From Streptomyces virginiae (GTDB lineage: Bacteria > Actinomycetota > Actinomycetes > Streptomycetales > Streptomycetaceae), in assembly GCF_000720455.1 (NCBI RefSeq), contig NZ_JOAK01000008.1, positions 62,001 to 126,000 of the forward strand: DNA of 64,000 nucleotides, written 5' to 3'. A program made the position numbers and the translations under genes. This document shows, piece after piece, positions 1 to 7,991 of this stretch; the stretch's first letter is position 1; each line of letters starts with the position of its first letter. The notes beneath the pieces were generated by a model. It saw nothing but the letters and a program-made list of their open reading frames with translations. It searched no databases and was not told the DNA's origin.

Positions 1-417
1 GCACACCGTCGCCAGCTCCTGCGCGCGCTGATGGGGCAGTACGGTGACGGCGACCGCGCCCGCCTTCATGACCGCGAGCCAGCACGCGGCGAGCCAGGGG
101 CCGGTGGGCCCGCGCAGGAGCACCCGGTTGCCGGGTACGACGCCGAGGTCGGCCGTGAGGACGTGGGCGAGGCGGTCCACGCGGTCGCGCAGCCCGCCGT
201 ACGTCCACACCTCGCCGGCGCCGTCGCGGAGGGCCGGGCGGTCGGCGCCACCGTGCCCGAACCTGGCGATGGTGGCGTCGAGCAGCTCGGCACCGCAGTT
301 CAGCCGGTCCGGATAGGCCAGTTCGGGCAGATCGAAGAGGAGCTCCGGCCAGGCGTCCGCGGGTGGCAGATGGTCGCGGGCGAAGGTGTCGGCGTGAGCG
401 GAAGGCTTGAGGTCCAA
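1..417 (-). CDS. AMP-dependent acyl-CoA synthetase/ligase, N-terminal fragment (runs off left edge)
   Basis: The reverse strand reads an N-terminal ligase segment of 139 residues that continues beyond base 1. It has the typical opening of benzoate/2-aminobenzoate-CoA ligases, with RPALRDGAGEVWTYGGLRDR followed by VDRLAHVL and GNRVLLRGPTGPWLAACWLA. These enzymes activate a carboxylate to an adenylate and then to the CoA thioester. No ATG lies upstream in frame. I chose TTG at 417, which follows an AAGGGGGG ribosome site at about 10 nt. The gene is divergent from an acyl-CoA dehydrogenase/RidA pair. That grouping is common in Streptomyces aromatic (2-aminobenzoyl-CoA) degradation clusters. The substrate is inferred; the AMP-binding core lies outside the window. 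Confidence 0.8.
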   Translation of the reverse strand, partial: MDLKPSAHADTFARDHLPPADAWPELLFDLPELAYPDRLNCGAELLDATIARFGHGGADRPALRDGAGEVWTYGGLRDRVDRLAHVLTADLGVVPGNRVLLRGPTGPWLAACWLAVMKAGAVAVTVLPHQRAQELATVC

Positions 418-508
418 GGCGGGTTCGCCCCCCTTGCAGCGGTCCGGAGTGGGGTGGGGCCGGCCGTGCGGTCGTTTCTCCCGGCGACCGCCGGGAGGTA
501 CACCTTGG

Positions 509-536
509 AGCGTATCGTGATGGTGACGGCAGTCAA
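509..536 (-). promoter_or_regulatory. Candidate promoter of the acyl-CoA ligase
   Basis: Reading the minus strand, TTGACT (536-531) is followed after 16 nt by TACGCT (514-509). This resembles a HrdB-type -35/-10 pair, about 90 nt upstream of the chosen TTG start. It lies in the divergent region shared with the acyl-CoA dehydrogenase gene. It is a sequence match only. Confidence 0.4.
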
Positions 537-565
537 CAGGACGCGATAGATGCGGGGATGTTCGG

Positions 566-1717
566 ATGACCGGATTCGCGCTCGGGGTGGACCAGGAGGA
601 GTGGTGCGGGCGGTTGCGCGCACTGTCGGCCGAACGGCTGAGGCCGCTCGCGGAGAAGGGAGAACCGGGCAGGGTCAACCGGCCGCTGCTGGCGGCGTTG
701 GGTGAGCTGGGCCTGCTGGAGCGGGTGTTCGCCTCGGGTGCGCTGGAACTCTGCCTGCTGCGGGAGTCCCTGGCCTACGGCTGCACGGAGGCCGAGACCG
801 CGCTGGCCCTGCAGGGCCTGGGGGCGTACCCGGTCCTGCGGGCCGGGAGCGAGGCGCAGCGGGAGCGGTGGCTGCCGCAGGTCCGGTCGGGGCGGGCCGT
901 GGCCGCGTTCGCGCTGAGCGAGCCGGGGGCGGGCTCGGACGCGGCGGCGCTGGCGCTGGCCGCGGTCCCGGACACGGCCGCCGGGGACGGCGGCAGGAGT
1001 GGCGGTTGGCGGCTCAGCGGCGAGAAGTGCTGGATCTCCAACGCGCCCGAAGCGGATTTCTACACCGTGTTCGCCCGTACGGGTGAAGGGCCGGGGGCGA
1101 AGGGGGTGTCGGCCTTCCTCGTCCCCGCGGACCGCGAGGGCCTCAGCGGCGAGCCGCTGGACATGCTGTCCCCGCACCCCATCGGATCGCTCCGGTTCGA
1201 CGGGGTCCCGGTCGGCCCGGAGGACCTGCTCGGCGAGCCCGGACGGGGCTTCCGCGTCGCCATGGACACCCTGAACCTCTTCCGGCCCAGCGTCGGCGCG
1301 TTCGCGGTGGGCATGGCCCGGGCCGCGCTGGACGCGACGCTCGCCCACACGGCCGGGCGGACCGCGTTCGGCGGAACGCTGAGCGACCTCCAGGCTGTGG
1401 CGCACCGAGTGGCCGAGATGGCCACGCGTACGGAGGCGGCCCGGCTGCTGGTGTACGCGGCGGCGGGGGCGTACGACCGGGGCGCGGCGGACGTGCCGGG
1501 GCGGGCGGCGATGGCGAAGCTGCTGGCCACGGAGACGGCCCAGTACGTGGTGGACCACGCGGTCCAGCTGCACGGGGCGGTCGCCCTGCGGCGGGGGCAC
1601 CTGCTGGAACACCTCTACCGGGAGGTGCGGGCACCGCGGATCTACGAGGGGGCGAGCGAAGTGCAGCGCACGATCATCGCGAAGGAGCTGTACGGGGCGT
1701 TGGGGGCCGGGCGGTGA
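566..1717 (+). CDS. Acyl-CoA dehydrogenase family protein
   Basis: 383 residues, full length for the family. It shows the acyl-CoA dehydrogenase signature FALSEPGAGSDAA near residue 115, the flavin/substrate segment GEKCWISNAPEADFY, and the C-terminal helix YREVRAPRIYEGASEVQR, whose glutamate occupies the usual catalytic-base position. It would oxidise an acyl- or cyclic-acyl-CoA using FAD in the cytoplasm. It overlaps the RidA gene by 4 nt, so the two are translationally coupled. With the divergent ligase it probably belongs to an aromatic acyl-CoA degradation cluster extending left of the window. The ATG at 566 has only a weak ribosome site, so an alternative start is possible. Confidence 0.9.
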   Translation: MTGFALGVDQEEWCGRLRALSAERLRPLAEKGEPGRVNRPLLAALGELGLLERVFASGALELCLLRESLAYGCTEAETALALQGLGAYPVLRAGSEAQRERWLPQVRSGRAVAAFALSEPGAGSDAAALALAAVPDTAAGDGGRSGGWRLSGEKCWISNAPEADFYTVFARTGEGPGAKGVSAFLVPADREGLSGEPLDMLSPHPIGSLRFDGVPVGPEDLLGEPGRGFRVAMDTLNLFRPSVGAFAVGMARAALDATLAHTAGRTAFGGTLSDLQAVAHRVAEMATRTEAARLLVYAAAGAYDRGAADVPGRAAMAKLLATETAQYVVDHAVQLHGAVALRRGHLLEHLYREVRAPRIYEGASEVQRTIIAKELYGALGAGR

Positions 1718-2112
1718 GCCTTGAGCGGATCAACCCGGCGGAGTTGTCGCCGGCGACGGGTTTCTCGCACGCGGTGGTGGCGACCGGCTCGCGGCTGGTG
1801 TTCCTGGCGGGCCAGACCGCGCTGGACGGCGCCGGCAAGGTCGTGGGGGAGACCCTGCCGGAGCAGTTCGAGACGGCCCTGGCCAACCTCCTGTCGGCCC
1901 TGGCCGCGGCGGGCGGTGCCCCGGCGGACCTGGCCCGGGTGACGGTGTACGCGGTCGACGTGGCCGCGTACCGGGTGCACGCGGGCGAACTGGGCCGGAT
2001 CTGGCGGAGGCTGGCGGGGCGGGACTATCCGGCGATGGCGGTCGTGGGCGCGGTCCGCCTCTGGGACGAGGCGGCGCTGGTCGAACTGGACGGGGTGGCG
2101 GTCCTCCCCTAG
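1714..2112 (+). CDS. RidA family protein (YjgF/YER057c/UK114)
   Basis: 132 residues, the normal size for a RidA trimer subunit. Family landmarks are LVFLAGQTALDGAGKVVG near the N-terminus, the helix EQFETALANLLSALAAAGG, VTVYAVDV in the middle and the C-terminal MAVVGAVRLWDEAALVELDG. Canonical RidA hydrolyses reactive enamine/imine intermediates to keto acids and ammonia. The GTG start overlaps the dehydrogenase stop as GTGA, so the two genes form an operon. In 2-aminobenzoyl-CoA clusters a RidA member is thought to hydrolyse an imine product; that role here is inferred from context. Confidence 0.88.
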   Translation: MSLERINPAELSPATGFSHAVVATGSRLVFLAGQTALDGAGKVVGETLPEQFETALANLLSALAAAGGAPADLARVTVYAVDVAAYRVHAGELGRIWRRLAGRDYPAMAVVGAVRLWDEAALVELDGVAVLP

Positions 2113-2204
2113 CGTCTCGGCTCCGGCCGGCGCTGCTGGGGCTCTGCCCCAGGCCCCGCGCCTCAATCGCCGGCGGGGCTCGGTGGTGTGGGGCGGGGCC
2201 CCGC

Positions 2205-2285
2205 CGGAGTGTCTCCTCGGCTCGCGCGGTACCGCATTTCACGGCCGTACCCGGCGGTGCGCGCTCGTCCTGCGGGGACACTCCG
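2205..2285 (-). repeat. 82-bp inverted-repeat-bounded element, copy 1 (inverted)
   Basis: On the reverse strand this matches the other two copies, most strongly at its ends: CGGAGTGTCTCCTCGGCTCG at one end and the complement of GTCCCCGCAGGACGAGCGCGC at the other. The middle diverges. It is the opposite orientation to copies 2 and 3, so the region can fold into long hairpins. Confidence 0.65.
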
Positions 2286-2352
2286 CCGTGCCCCCACCCC
2301 ACGGCAGGGCTCCGACAGTGCCCCGAAGCCCGCCCGACGCGTAGGAGCGGGG

Positions 2353-2434
2353 AGGGGTGTCCCCGCAGGACGAGCGCGCGACCACCGAGCACAACCGAGA
2401 CGGCTAGTCACGCGCGAGCCGAGGAGATACCCCT
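2353..2434 (+). repeat. 82-bp inverted-repeat-bounded element, copy 2
   Basis: Starts AGGGGTGTCCCCGCAGGAC and ends GCCGAGGAGATACCCCT. The two ends are imperfect inverted repeats of each other (AGGGGTGTCCCC versus AGGGGTATCTCC read inward). No coding capacity is seen. The layout resembles a REP-like or miniature mobile element. Confidence 0.7.
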
Positions 2435-2548
2435 CGGCGGCCCCGCGACCGGCCCGCACCGCGCCCGGATCCCGCCCCGCGCCGTGGGCCACGGACCGCC
2501 CGTATCGCCCCCGGAACCGGGCCCGACGCGTGGGGAGTGGGGACGGGG

Positions 2549-2630
2549 AGGGGTGTCCCCGCAGGACGAGCGCGCAACCACCGAGCACTGCCGCGACAGC
2601 TCGCGCGCGCCGAGCCGAGGAGATACCCCT
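2549..2630 (+). repeat. 82-bp inverted-repeat-bounded element, copy 3
   Basis: Same length and same ends as the copy at 2353, with a diverged centre. It lies exactly 196 bp downstream of that copy. About 50 bp of similar sequence (CGGCGGCCCCGCGACCGGCC onward) follows both copies. Confidence 0.7.
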
Positions 2631-2795
2631 CGGCGGCCCCGCGACCGGCCCGCGCCGCGCCCGGATCCCGCCCCGCGGAGCGGTCCGCATGATGATCGGG
2701 ACCCGTCCCGCCCCGCCGAGGGAACGACCCGCGCCGCGCCCGGACCCCGCCCGCGGAGCGGTCCGCAGGATCGGGGACTGTCCCGCCCCGCCGGT

Positions 2796-4175
2796 TTAGG
2801 CGAGGCCGCCTTCCAGGAGCACTCCCATCCATTCCTCGATGCCGGCGACCGTGCGCGGCAGCGCGCCCGACATCAGGCGGGCGCCGTTCGCCGTGATCAC
2901 CAGGTCGTCCTCGATGCGGACGCCGATGCCGCGCAGTTCGGCCGGCAGGGTCTCGTCGTCGGGCTGGAGGTACAGGCCCGGCTCCACCGTCAGGACCTGT
3001 CCCTCCTCCAGGACCCCGTCCAGGTAGGTCTCGGCCCGTGCCTTGGCGCAGTCGTGCACGTCGAGCCCCAGCATGTGCCCGCTGCTGCACAGCGTGTACC
3101 GCCGGTGCAGGTCGCCCTCCGCGTCCTTCAGGACGCCCCAGTCGGCCAGCCCCTCCGCGATCACCCGCATCCCGGCCCGGTGGAAGTCGCCGAAGCTCGC
3201 CCCCGGCCGCAGCGCAGCGATGCCCGCTTCCTGTGCCGCGAGGACCAGTTCGTAGACCTGCCGCTGGACGGGTGAGAAGCGGCCCGACAGCGGGAGGGTG
3301 CGGGTGATGTCCGCGGTGTAGAGGGTGTCCGTCTCCACCCCCGCGTCCAGGAGGAGCAGCTCCTGTCCGTTCAGCCGGCCGTCGTTGCGGATCCAGTGCA
3401 GGGTGCACGCGTGGGCGCCCGACGCGGCGATCGTCTCGTAGCCGGTGCCGTTGCCCTCGACCCGGGCGCGCAGGCCGAACACCCCCTCGATCCAGCGCTC
3501 CCCGCGCGGGTGCGCCAGCGCGCGCGGCAGCGCCCGTACGACGTCCTCGAAGCCCGCCGTCGTGTGGTCGACGGCCAGCTGGAGCTGCTCGACCTCCCAG
3601 GCGTCCTTCACCAGGCGCAACTCCGACAGCGCGGCGGCGAGTTCCGCGTCGGAGGCGGCGTGGCGGCCCTCAGGCGAGCCGAGGGCGTCCAGGTGCGCGC
3701 AGCGGATGCCGGTCAGGCGCTCCGCCTCCGCCAGGTCCGGGCGGCGGCCCACCCAGAACTCCCCGTACCGGCGGTCCCGGTAGAACTCCCCGTCCCCGTC
3801 CGCCCGCGGCGAGCGGGGCCGCAGGTGGAGCACCGCCTCGTGCGCGTGCGGGCCCGACGGCTCCATGACCAGGACGTGGCCCGCCTGGTCCTCGCCGGTG
3901 AGGCCGGTCAGCCAGGCGTAGGCGCTGTGCGGGCGGAAGCGGTGGTCGCAGTCGTTGGAGCGGACCTTCAGCTCGCCGGCCGGGACGATCAGCCGTTCGC
4001 CCGGGAAGCGGGCCGAGAGCCGCGCCCGGCGGGCGGGTGTGACGTCGTACGCCGGGACCCGGGCGGAGTCGGGAAGAGGGGAGGCGGCCCAGTCGCCCGC
4101 CATGAACCGGGACAACTCCGGTGACACCGGACGGTCGTGACTGCCCGTGTTGAGGCGGGCGGGGGAGTCGGTCAC
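2796..4175 (-). CDS. pepP: Xaa-Pro aminopeptidase (M24B, aminopeptidase P)
   Basis: 459 residues from the GTG at 4175, which is preceded by GAAGGAGCCCC; an ATG 39 nt further upstream has no ribosome site. The N-terminal half is the aminopeptidase P domain and the C-terminal half a pita-bread fold. All five metal ligands are visible: D277 in LLLLDAGVETD, D289 in TADITRTLP, H367 in SSGHMLGLDVHD, E398 in VEPGLY and E422 in GVRIEDDL. The enzyme removes an N-terminal residue that precedes proline (or hydroxyproline) from peptides in the cytoplasm. It is divergent from the collagenase gene and shares its promoter region, so it is probably co-regulated for collagen-peptide breakdown. Confidence 0.93.
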   Translation of the reverse strand: MTDSPARLNTGSHDRPVSPELSRFMAGDWAASPLPDSARVPAYDVTPARRARLSARFPGERLIVPAGELKVRSNDCDHRFRPHSAYAWLTGLTGEDQAGHVLVMEPSGPHAHEAVLHLRPRSPRADGDGEFYRDRRYGEFWVGRRPDLAEAERLTGIRCAHLDALGSPEGRHAASDAELAAALSELRLVKDAWEVEQLQLAVDHTTAGFEDVVRALPRALAHPRGERWIEGVFGLRARVEGNGTGYETIAASGAHACTLHWIRNDGRLNGQELLLLDAGVETDTLYTADITRTLPLSGRFSPVQRQVYELVLAAQEAGIAALRPGASFGDFHRAGMRVIAEGLADWGVLKDAEGDLHRRYTLCSSGHMLGLDVHDCAKARAETYLDGVLEEGQVLTVEPGLYLQPDDETLPAELRGIGVRIEDDLVITANGARLMSGALPRTVAGIEEWMGVLLEGGLA

Positions 4176-4218
4176 GGGGGCTCCTTCACGAAAGACGCGA
4201 ACTGGTGGGCGCACAGGT

Positions 4219-4250
4219 CTTGTCAGTGCAATTTCACATTACTATGTTAC
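4219..4250 (+). promoter_or_regulatory. Promoter/operator module A (collagenase; divergent pepP)
   Basis: TTGTCA (4220-4225), 17 nt, TATGTT (4243-4248) form a plausible promoter for the collagenase. The spacer and -10 contain TTCACAT-N4-ATGTTAC, an imperfect inverted repeat related to the GTGACAT/ATGTCAC sites elsewhere in the window. All 32 bases are identical to 16748-16779, in front of the peptide-transporter operon. Similarity continues a few bases further (TCACA in both). Confidence 0.75.
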
Positions 4251-4349
4251 AGCTCACACCGCGGCACGTTAATCCCCGTCAAACGCCGCGTGACGCAGGG
4301 CAGTTCACGCACCACCCCCCACCTCACCCTCTCCGAACAGGAGTTCTCG

Positions 4350-6734
4350 GTGCTCAAGCACAGAGCTGTGCGCTCTTCCCTCCTCGCCTCCGCCGTAGCC
4401 GTGACGCTCGTCGCCACCGCGGGGCAGGGCACCACGCAGGCCGCCGAGTCCGCGGCCCCGGCCGCCTTCCCCGGCGCCCCGGCCGCCGCCCCCGCCACCG
4501 CGGCCCACGGCCCCACGGGGAACCCCTTCGACGAGGTCGACCGCTTCGCGGAGGCCAAGAACAACGCCCCCGCCCCCGCCCCGGCCCCGGGCGGGCTGGA
4601 CATCTCCGGCCAGGTTCCCGGCGCGGCCCCCGCCAGCGCGCCCGCCCAGGAGCTGGAGAAGCGGGGCGCGGCCGCCAAGTCGGCCCCCACCGCGAAGAGC
4701 GTCGCCGCAGGCGTCCCCTGCACCCTCGACGGGATCACCAACCTCACGCCCGAGCAGTTCGCCGACTTCCTCGCCGACCAGGCCGTGCTCGCGGACGGCT
4801 GTCTGCGCGGCCTCATCTGGACCTGGGACGCCCGCCTGGCCCCGGTGATGTCGGACGCGCACGTCCAGGCCGTGTCCCGCCGGATATCCGCGCTGGCCGC
4901 CGCCCACGACGGCCGCAACTCCTCACACCTGGAGGAGATGTTCACGTACCTGCACGCCGTCGCCTACCACGACTTCTCGCGCGACGAGATCGACGTCACC
5001 GACGCTCCGACCGTCGCCGCGATGCGCAAGGCCATCGACGACTTCGCGGGCGCCGCGCGGACCTTCGACGTCACCCCCACCAACGCCCGCACCCTGCGCG
5101 AGGCCCTCTACTCCGCCGGCCCCGGCCTGCGCCAGCACCAGCTGGGTCTGGTGAAGAAGGTCCTGGCCACCATGGACCCGGCCCACCCGGCCACCCACCT
5201 CGACCCCGGCTGGGCGGGCGCCGTGCTCGCCGCGCTCTCCACCAACTACCTGGGCGTCTACCCGGGCAACCAGGACGCCGCCTTCCACGCCGCCGTGGCC
5301 GCCGACCCCGCCTACCGCGCCGCTTTCAAGGCCTTCGCCGGATACACGCACCTCAAGGGCACGGCCAACGCCTGGGTGGTGCGCGACGCGCTCAGCGAGT
5401 ACGCCCGCTTCGGCCAGGTCGACGGCCTGCGCGACCAGGTCGTCGCCGACCTCGGCGCGATGCTCGGGCCCCTGAAGGCCGGCTTCGGCGACGGCAGTGA
5501 GCCGTGGGCCAAGGCCGTCTCCTGGCTCAACTTCTACGAGGCGTGCAAGCCGTACGGGGTGTGCAAGGAGGACATCGAGAAGCAGCTCTTCCCCTACACC
5601 TACACCTACGACAACGGCGCCATCAAGGTCCGCACCGCCCTGGACCGGGCCACCGTCGACCAGCTCTACTACGCGAGCAAGCAGGTCAAGGCGCAGTACC
5701 ACCGCGTCCTCGGCACCGACCAGCCGCTCGCCGGCGACCCCAACGCGACGCTGAACATCGTGCTGTACGCCTCCCGCGCCGACTACGTCAACTACCACCC
5801 GATCCTGACCGGCTACGACACCAACAACGGCGGCATCTACATCGAGAACGGCGCCACCTTCTACACCTACCAGCGCCGCGTACCGCAGGACTCCTCCCTC
5901 ACGCTGGAGGAGCTCTTCCGCCACGAATACACGCACTACCTCAACGGCCGCTTCGCCGTCCCCGGCTTCTTCGGCCAGGGCCCCTGGTACGAGAGCGACC
6001 GCACGACGGCCATGGACGAGGGCACGGCCGAGTTCTTCGACGGCGCGACCCGCGACAACGGCATAGCCGTCCGCAAGTCCCTCGTGAAGAGCATCATCAG
6101 CGACACGGCCGGCGGCGGCCCGCGCATGACCGTCGAGCAGCTGTTGAACGCCACCTACGACGGCGACGGCTTCCGCTTCTACAGCTACGCCGGCACGTTC
6201 TTCGAGTTCCTGTGGACCGAGAAGCCCTCGCTGCTGCGCGAGATGTACACGCACCTGCGGAACAACGACGTGGCGGCGTACGACGCCTGGCGCCACCGGA
6301 TGGGGGCGGACACCTACCTCCAGCGCGACTACGACCGATTCCTGACCGCGCAGATCGCCAAGGTCGACCAGCTCTTCGTGCCGAACACCACCTTCACCCC
6401 CAACGAGCGGCTGCGCGACTCGGCGCTGGCCTCCGTGAAGTCGGCGTTCGCCACGGCCACCTACAACACCCCGGACTGCGTGGAGAACGGCGACCCCGGC
6501 AAGCGCCGCTTCACCTGTACGGGCCGCATCACCGCGAACCTGAAGAACTGGCGCAGCGACGACCAGAACTTCAAGGACATGTCGGAGACGGTCGACTACT
6601 TCCTCCTCGACCGCGCGGGCGCCGCCTCCAACAACCTCGCCGACATGAACTGCTCCTTCGGCGCGCCGGAGATCTGGAGCAACAAGGTCGCCGCGACCTC
6701 CAGTTACAGCTGTGAGGGACCGCTGCGCAGCTGA
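4350..6734 (+). CDS. Secreted M9 family collagenase
   Basis: 794 residues from the GTG at 4350, which follows AACAGGAG at a good distance; the open frame extends upstream but overlaps the promoter module. A Sec signal peptide spans residues 1 to about 31 (KHRAVRSSLLASAVAVTLVA, then QA|AES). An Ala/Pro-rich linker follows, then the M9 N-terminal domain (from about residue 120) and the catalytic domain. The zinc site is H525-E526-Y-T-H529, with E557 in MDEGTAEFF as third ligand. A C-terminal segment holds several cysteines. Unlike clostridial collagenases, I see no separate PKD or collagen-binding repeats. It would cut triple-helical collagen outside the cell, releasing Gly-Pro-Hyp-rich peptides. 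Promoter sharing with the Dpp importer supports a nutritional role. Confidence 0.92.
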   Translation: MLKHRAVRSSLLASAVAVTLVATAGQGTTQAAESAAPAAFPGAPAAAPATAAHGPTGNPFDEVDRFAEAKNNAPAPAPAPGGLDISGQVPGAAPASAPAQELEKRGAAAKSAPTAKSVAAGVPCTLDGITNLTPEQFADFLADQAVLADGCLRGLIWTWDARLAPVMSDAHVQAVSRRISALAAAHDGRNSSHLEEMFTYLHAVAYHDFSRDEIDVTDAPTVAAMRKAIDDFAGAARTFDVTPTNARTLREALYSAGPGLRQHQLGLVKKVLATMDPAHPATHLDPGWAGAVLAALSTNYLGVYPGNQDAAFHAAVAADPAYRAAFKAFAGYTHLKGTANAWVVRDALSEYARFGQVDGLRDQVVADLGAMLGPLKAGFGDGSEPWAKAVSWLNFYEACKPYGVCKEDIEKQLFPYTYTYDNGAIKVRTALDRATVDQLYYASKQVKAQYHRVLGTDQPLAGDPNATLNIVLYASRADYVNYHPILTGYDTNNGGIYIENGATFYTYQRRVPQDSSLTLEELFRHEYTHYLNGRFAVPGFFGQGPWYESDRTTAMDEGTAEFFDGATRDNGIAVRKSLVKSIISDTAGGGPRMTVEQLLNATYDGDGFRFYSYAGTFFEFLWTEKPSLLREMYTHLRNNDVAAYDAWRHRMGADTYLQRDYDRFLTAQIAKVDQLFVPNTTFTPNERLRDSALASVKSAFATATYNTPDCVENGDPGKRRFTCTGRITANLKNWRSDDQNFKDMSETVDYFLLDRAGAASNNLADMNCSFGAPEIWSNKVAATSSYSCEGPLRS

Positions 6735-6744
6735 CGGGCTCCGG

Positions 6745-6779
6745 ACCGGCCCCGCGCTTGAGGAGGGCGCGGGGCCGGT
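6745..6779 (+). terminator. Hairpin terminator after the collagenase gene
   Basis: ACCGGCCCCGCGC (6745-6757) pairs perfectly with GCGCGGGGCCGGT (6767-6779) around a 9-nt loop. There is no U-tract, as is usual in Streptomyces. Confidence 0.7.
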
Positions 6780-6790
6780 CTGGGCAGGCA

Positions 6791-6816
6791 CTAAAGAATG
6801 TGACATATTACTGTCG
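6791..6816 (+). promoter_or_regulatory. Promoter/operator module C (hydroxyproline dehydrogenase operon)
   Basis: The bases before the GTG at 6816 read GAATGTGACATATTACTGTC. They contain the half-site GTGACAT (6800-6806), and TGTC follows a few bases on. A -10-like CATATT or TATTAC lies 5-8 nt before the start codon, and there is no ribosome site. A leaderless transcript with the operator over the core promoter is the simplest reading. Confidence 0.6.
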
Positions 6817-7991
6817 TGCTCAAGAGACACTCCCTGGACGCCGTGATCATCGGCGCCGGCGTCGTCGGAGCGGCCTGCGCCTACTACGCGGCCCGCGCCG
6901 GACTCTCCGTGGCCGTGGTCGACAGCGGACCCGTCGCGGGCGGCACCACCGGTGCCGGCGAAGGCAATCTGCTCGTCTCCGACAAGGAGGCGGGCCCGGA
7001 GCTCGACCTCGCCCTGCTCTCCTCCCGGCTCTGGACCGAACTCGCCGCGGTCCTCCCGCGGGAGGTCGAGTACGAGCCCAAGGGCGGGCTCGTCGTCGCC
7101 CCGGACGAGGCCACGGTGAAGGCCCTCCGGAACTTCGCCGAGGGACAGCGCGCGGCCGGCGTCGACGCGGTCGAGGTCCCGGCAAACGCCCTGCACGACC
7201 TGGAGCCGCACCTGGCCCCGGGCCTCGCAGGAGGCTTCCACTACCCGCAGGACGCGCAGGTCCAGCCGGCGCAGGCGGCCGCCCGGCTGCTGGCCGCGTC
7301 CGGCGCCGAGGTGCACCTGGGGGAGGAGGTGACGCAGGTCCTGCTGGACCGGGGCGCCGTACGCGGGGTCCGCACCCCGCGCCGCGAACTCCTGGCCCCG
7401 GCCGTGGTGAACGCGGCCGGCACCTGGGGCGGGCACATCGCCGAGCTGGCCGGGACCTCCCTGCCCGTGCTCCCGCGCCGGGGCTTCGTCCTGGTGACCG
7501 AGCCGCTGCCGCGGGTGGTCCGGCACAAGGTCTACGCCGCCGACTACATCGCCGACGTCGCCAGCGGCTCCGCCGCCCTGCAGTCCTCGGCCGTGGTCGA
7601 GGGCACCCCTGCCGGGCCGGTCCTCATCGGCGCCACCCGCGAGCGGGTCGGCTTCGACCGGAGCCTGTCCACGCAGGCGCTGCGCCGGCTGGCCTCCCAG
7701 GCGGCGGCACTCTTCCCCGTACTGGCCGGCGTACGGGTCCTGCGCACCTACCACGGCTTCCGCCCCTACCTGCCCGACCACCTCCCCGCGATCGGCCCGG
7801 ACCCCCGCCGCCCCGGGCTGCTGCACGCCTGCGGCCACGAGGGGGCGGGCATCGGCCTGGCCCCCGCCACGGGCCTGCTGATCGCCGCCGCCCTGACCGG
7901 AGCCGAACCCGCGCTCCCGGTCCACCCGTTCCGCCCGGACCGCTTCGGCAGCGGACCGGGCGCCGCCGACACCCCCGAGGAGCACCCCTGA
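6816..7991 (+). CDS. FAD-dependent oxidoreductase, D-hydroxyproline dehydrogenase catalytic subunit (D-amino-acid oxidase fold)
   Basis: 391 residues. The N-terminal FAD-binding Rossmann motif AVIIGAGVVGAACAYYAARA is followed by VVDSGPVAGGTTGAGEGNLL. The C-terminus has YHGFRPYLPDHLPAIGPD and HACGHEGAGIGLAPATG, typical of DAO/glycine-oxidase-type enzymes. A small ferredoxin-like gene and a second FAD protein follow directly, as in the multi-subunit D-hydroxyproline dehydrogenases (LhpB/E/F type). The predicted reaction is cis-4-hydroxy-D-proline to pyrroline-4-hydroxy-2-carboxylate. The GTG start lacks a ribosome site, so translation is probably leaderless. Sarcosine or D-proline oxidation remains possible. 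Confidence 0.82.
   Translation: MLKRHSLDAVIIGAGVVGAACAYYAARAGLSVAVVDSGPVAGGTTGAGEGNLLVSDKEAGPELDLALLSSRLWTELAAVLPREVEYEPKGGLVVAPDEATVKALRNFAEGQRAAGVDAVEVPANALHDLEPHLAPGLAGGFHYPQDAQVQPAQAAARLLAASGAEVHLGEEVTQVLLDRGAVRGVRTPRRELLAPAVVNAAGTWGGHIAELAGTSLPVLPRRGFVLVTEPLPRVVRHKVYAADYIADVASGSAALQSSAVVEGTPAGPVLIGATRERVGFDRSLSTQALRRLASQAAALFPVLAGVRVLRTYHGFRPYLPDHLPAIGPDPRRPGLLHACGHEGAGIGLAPATGLLIAAALTGAEPALPVHPFRPDRFGSGPGAADTPEEHP

Larger units (their letters stand above)
2113..2795. repeat. Gene-free repeat region between convergent genes
   Basis: This 683-bp stretch separates the convergent RidA and pepP genes, and I find no convincing gene in it. It opens (about 2138-2205) with a GC-rich block of the type GGGGCTCTGCCCCAGGCCCC ... 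CAATCGCCGG, which resembles a repeat common in Streptomyces intergenic regions. It then holds three copies of an ~82-bp element (listed separately) and about 50 bp of shared sequence after copies 2 and 3. A short repeat containing GCGGAGCGGTCCGCA occurs near 2674 and 2754. Copies 2 and 3 lie 196 bp apart with conserved flanks, so that part looks like a tandem duplication. Confidence 0.75.

Noticed and set aside
2163..2799. Several open frames of 170-330 aa across the repeat region.
   Set aside because: They translate the repeats into Arg/Pro/Ala-rich sequence, appear on both strands and lack ribosome sites.
4923..7985. A 1020-aa open frame on the minus strand opposite the collagenase and dehydrogenase genes.
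   Set aside because: It is antisense to well-supported genes and its composition is the Val/Gly/Arg-rich pattern produced by GC-rich codon bias. No domain is recognisable.
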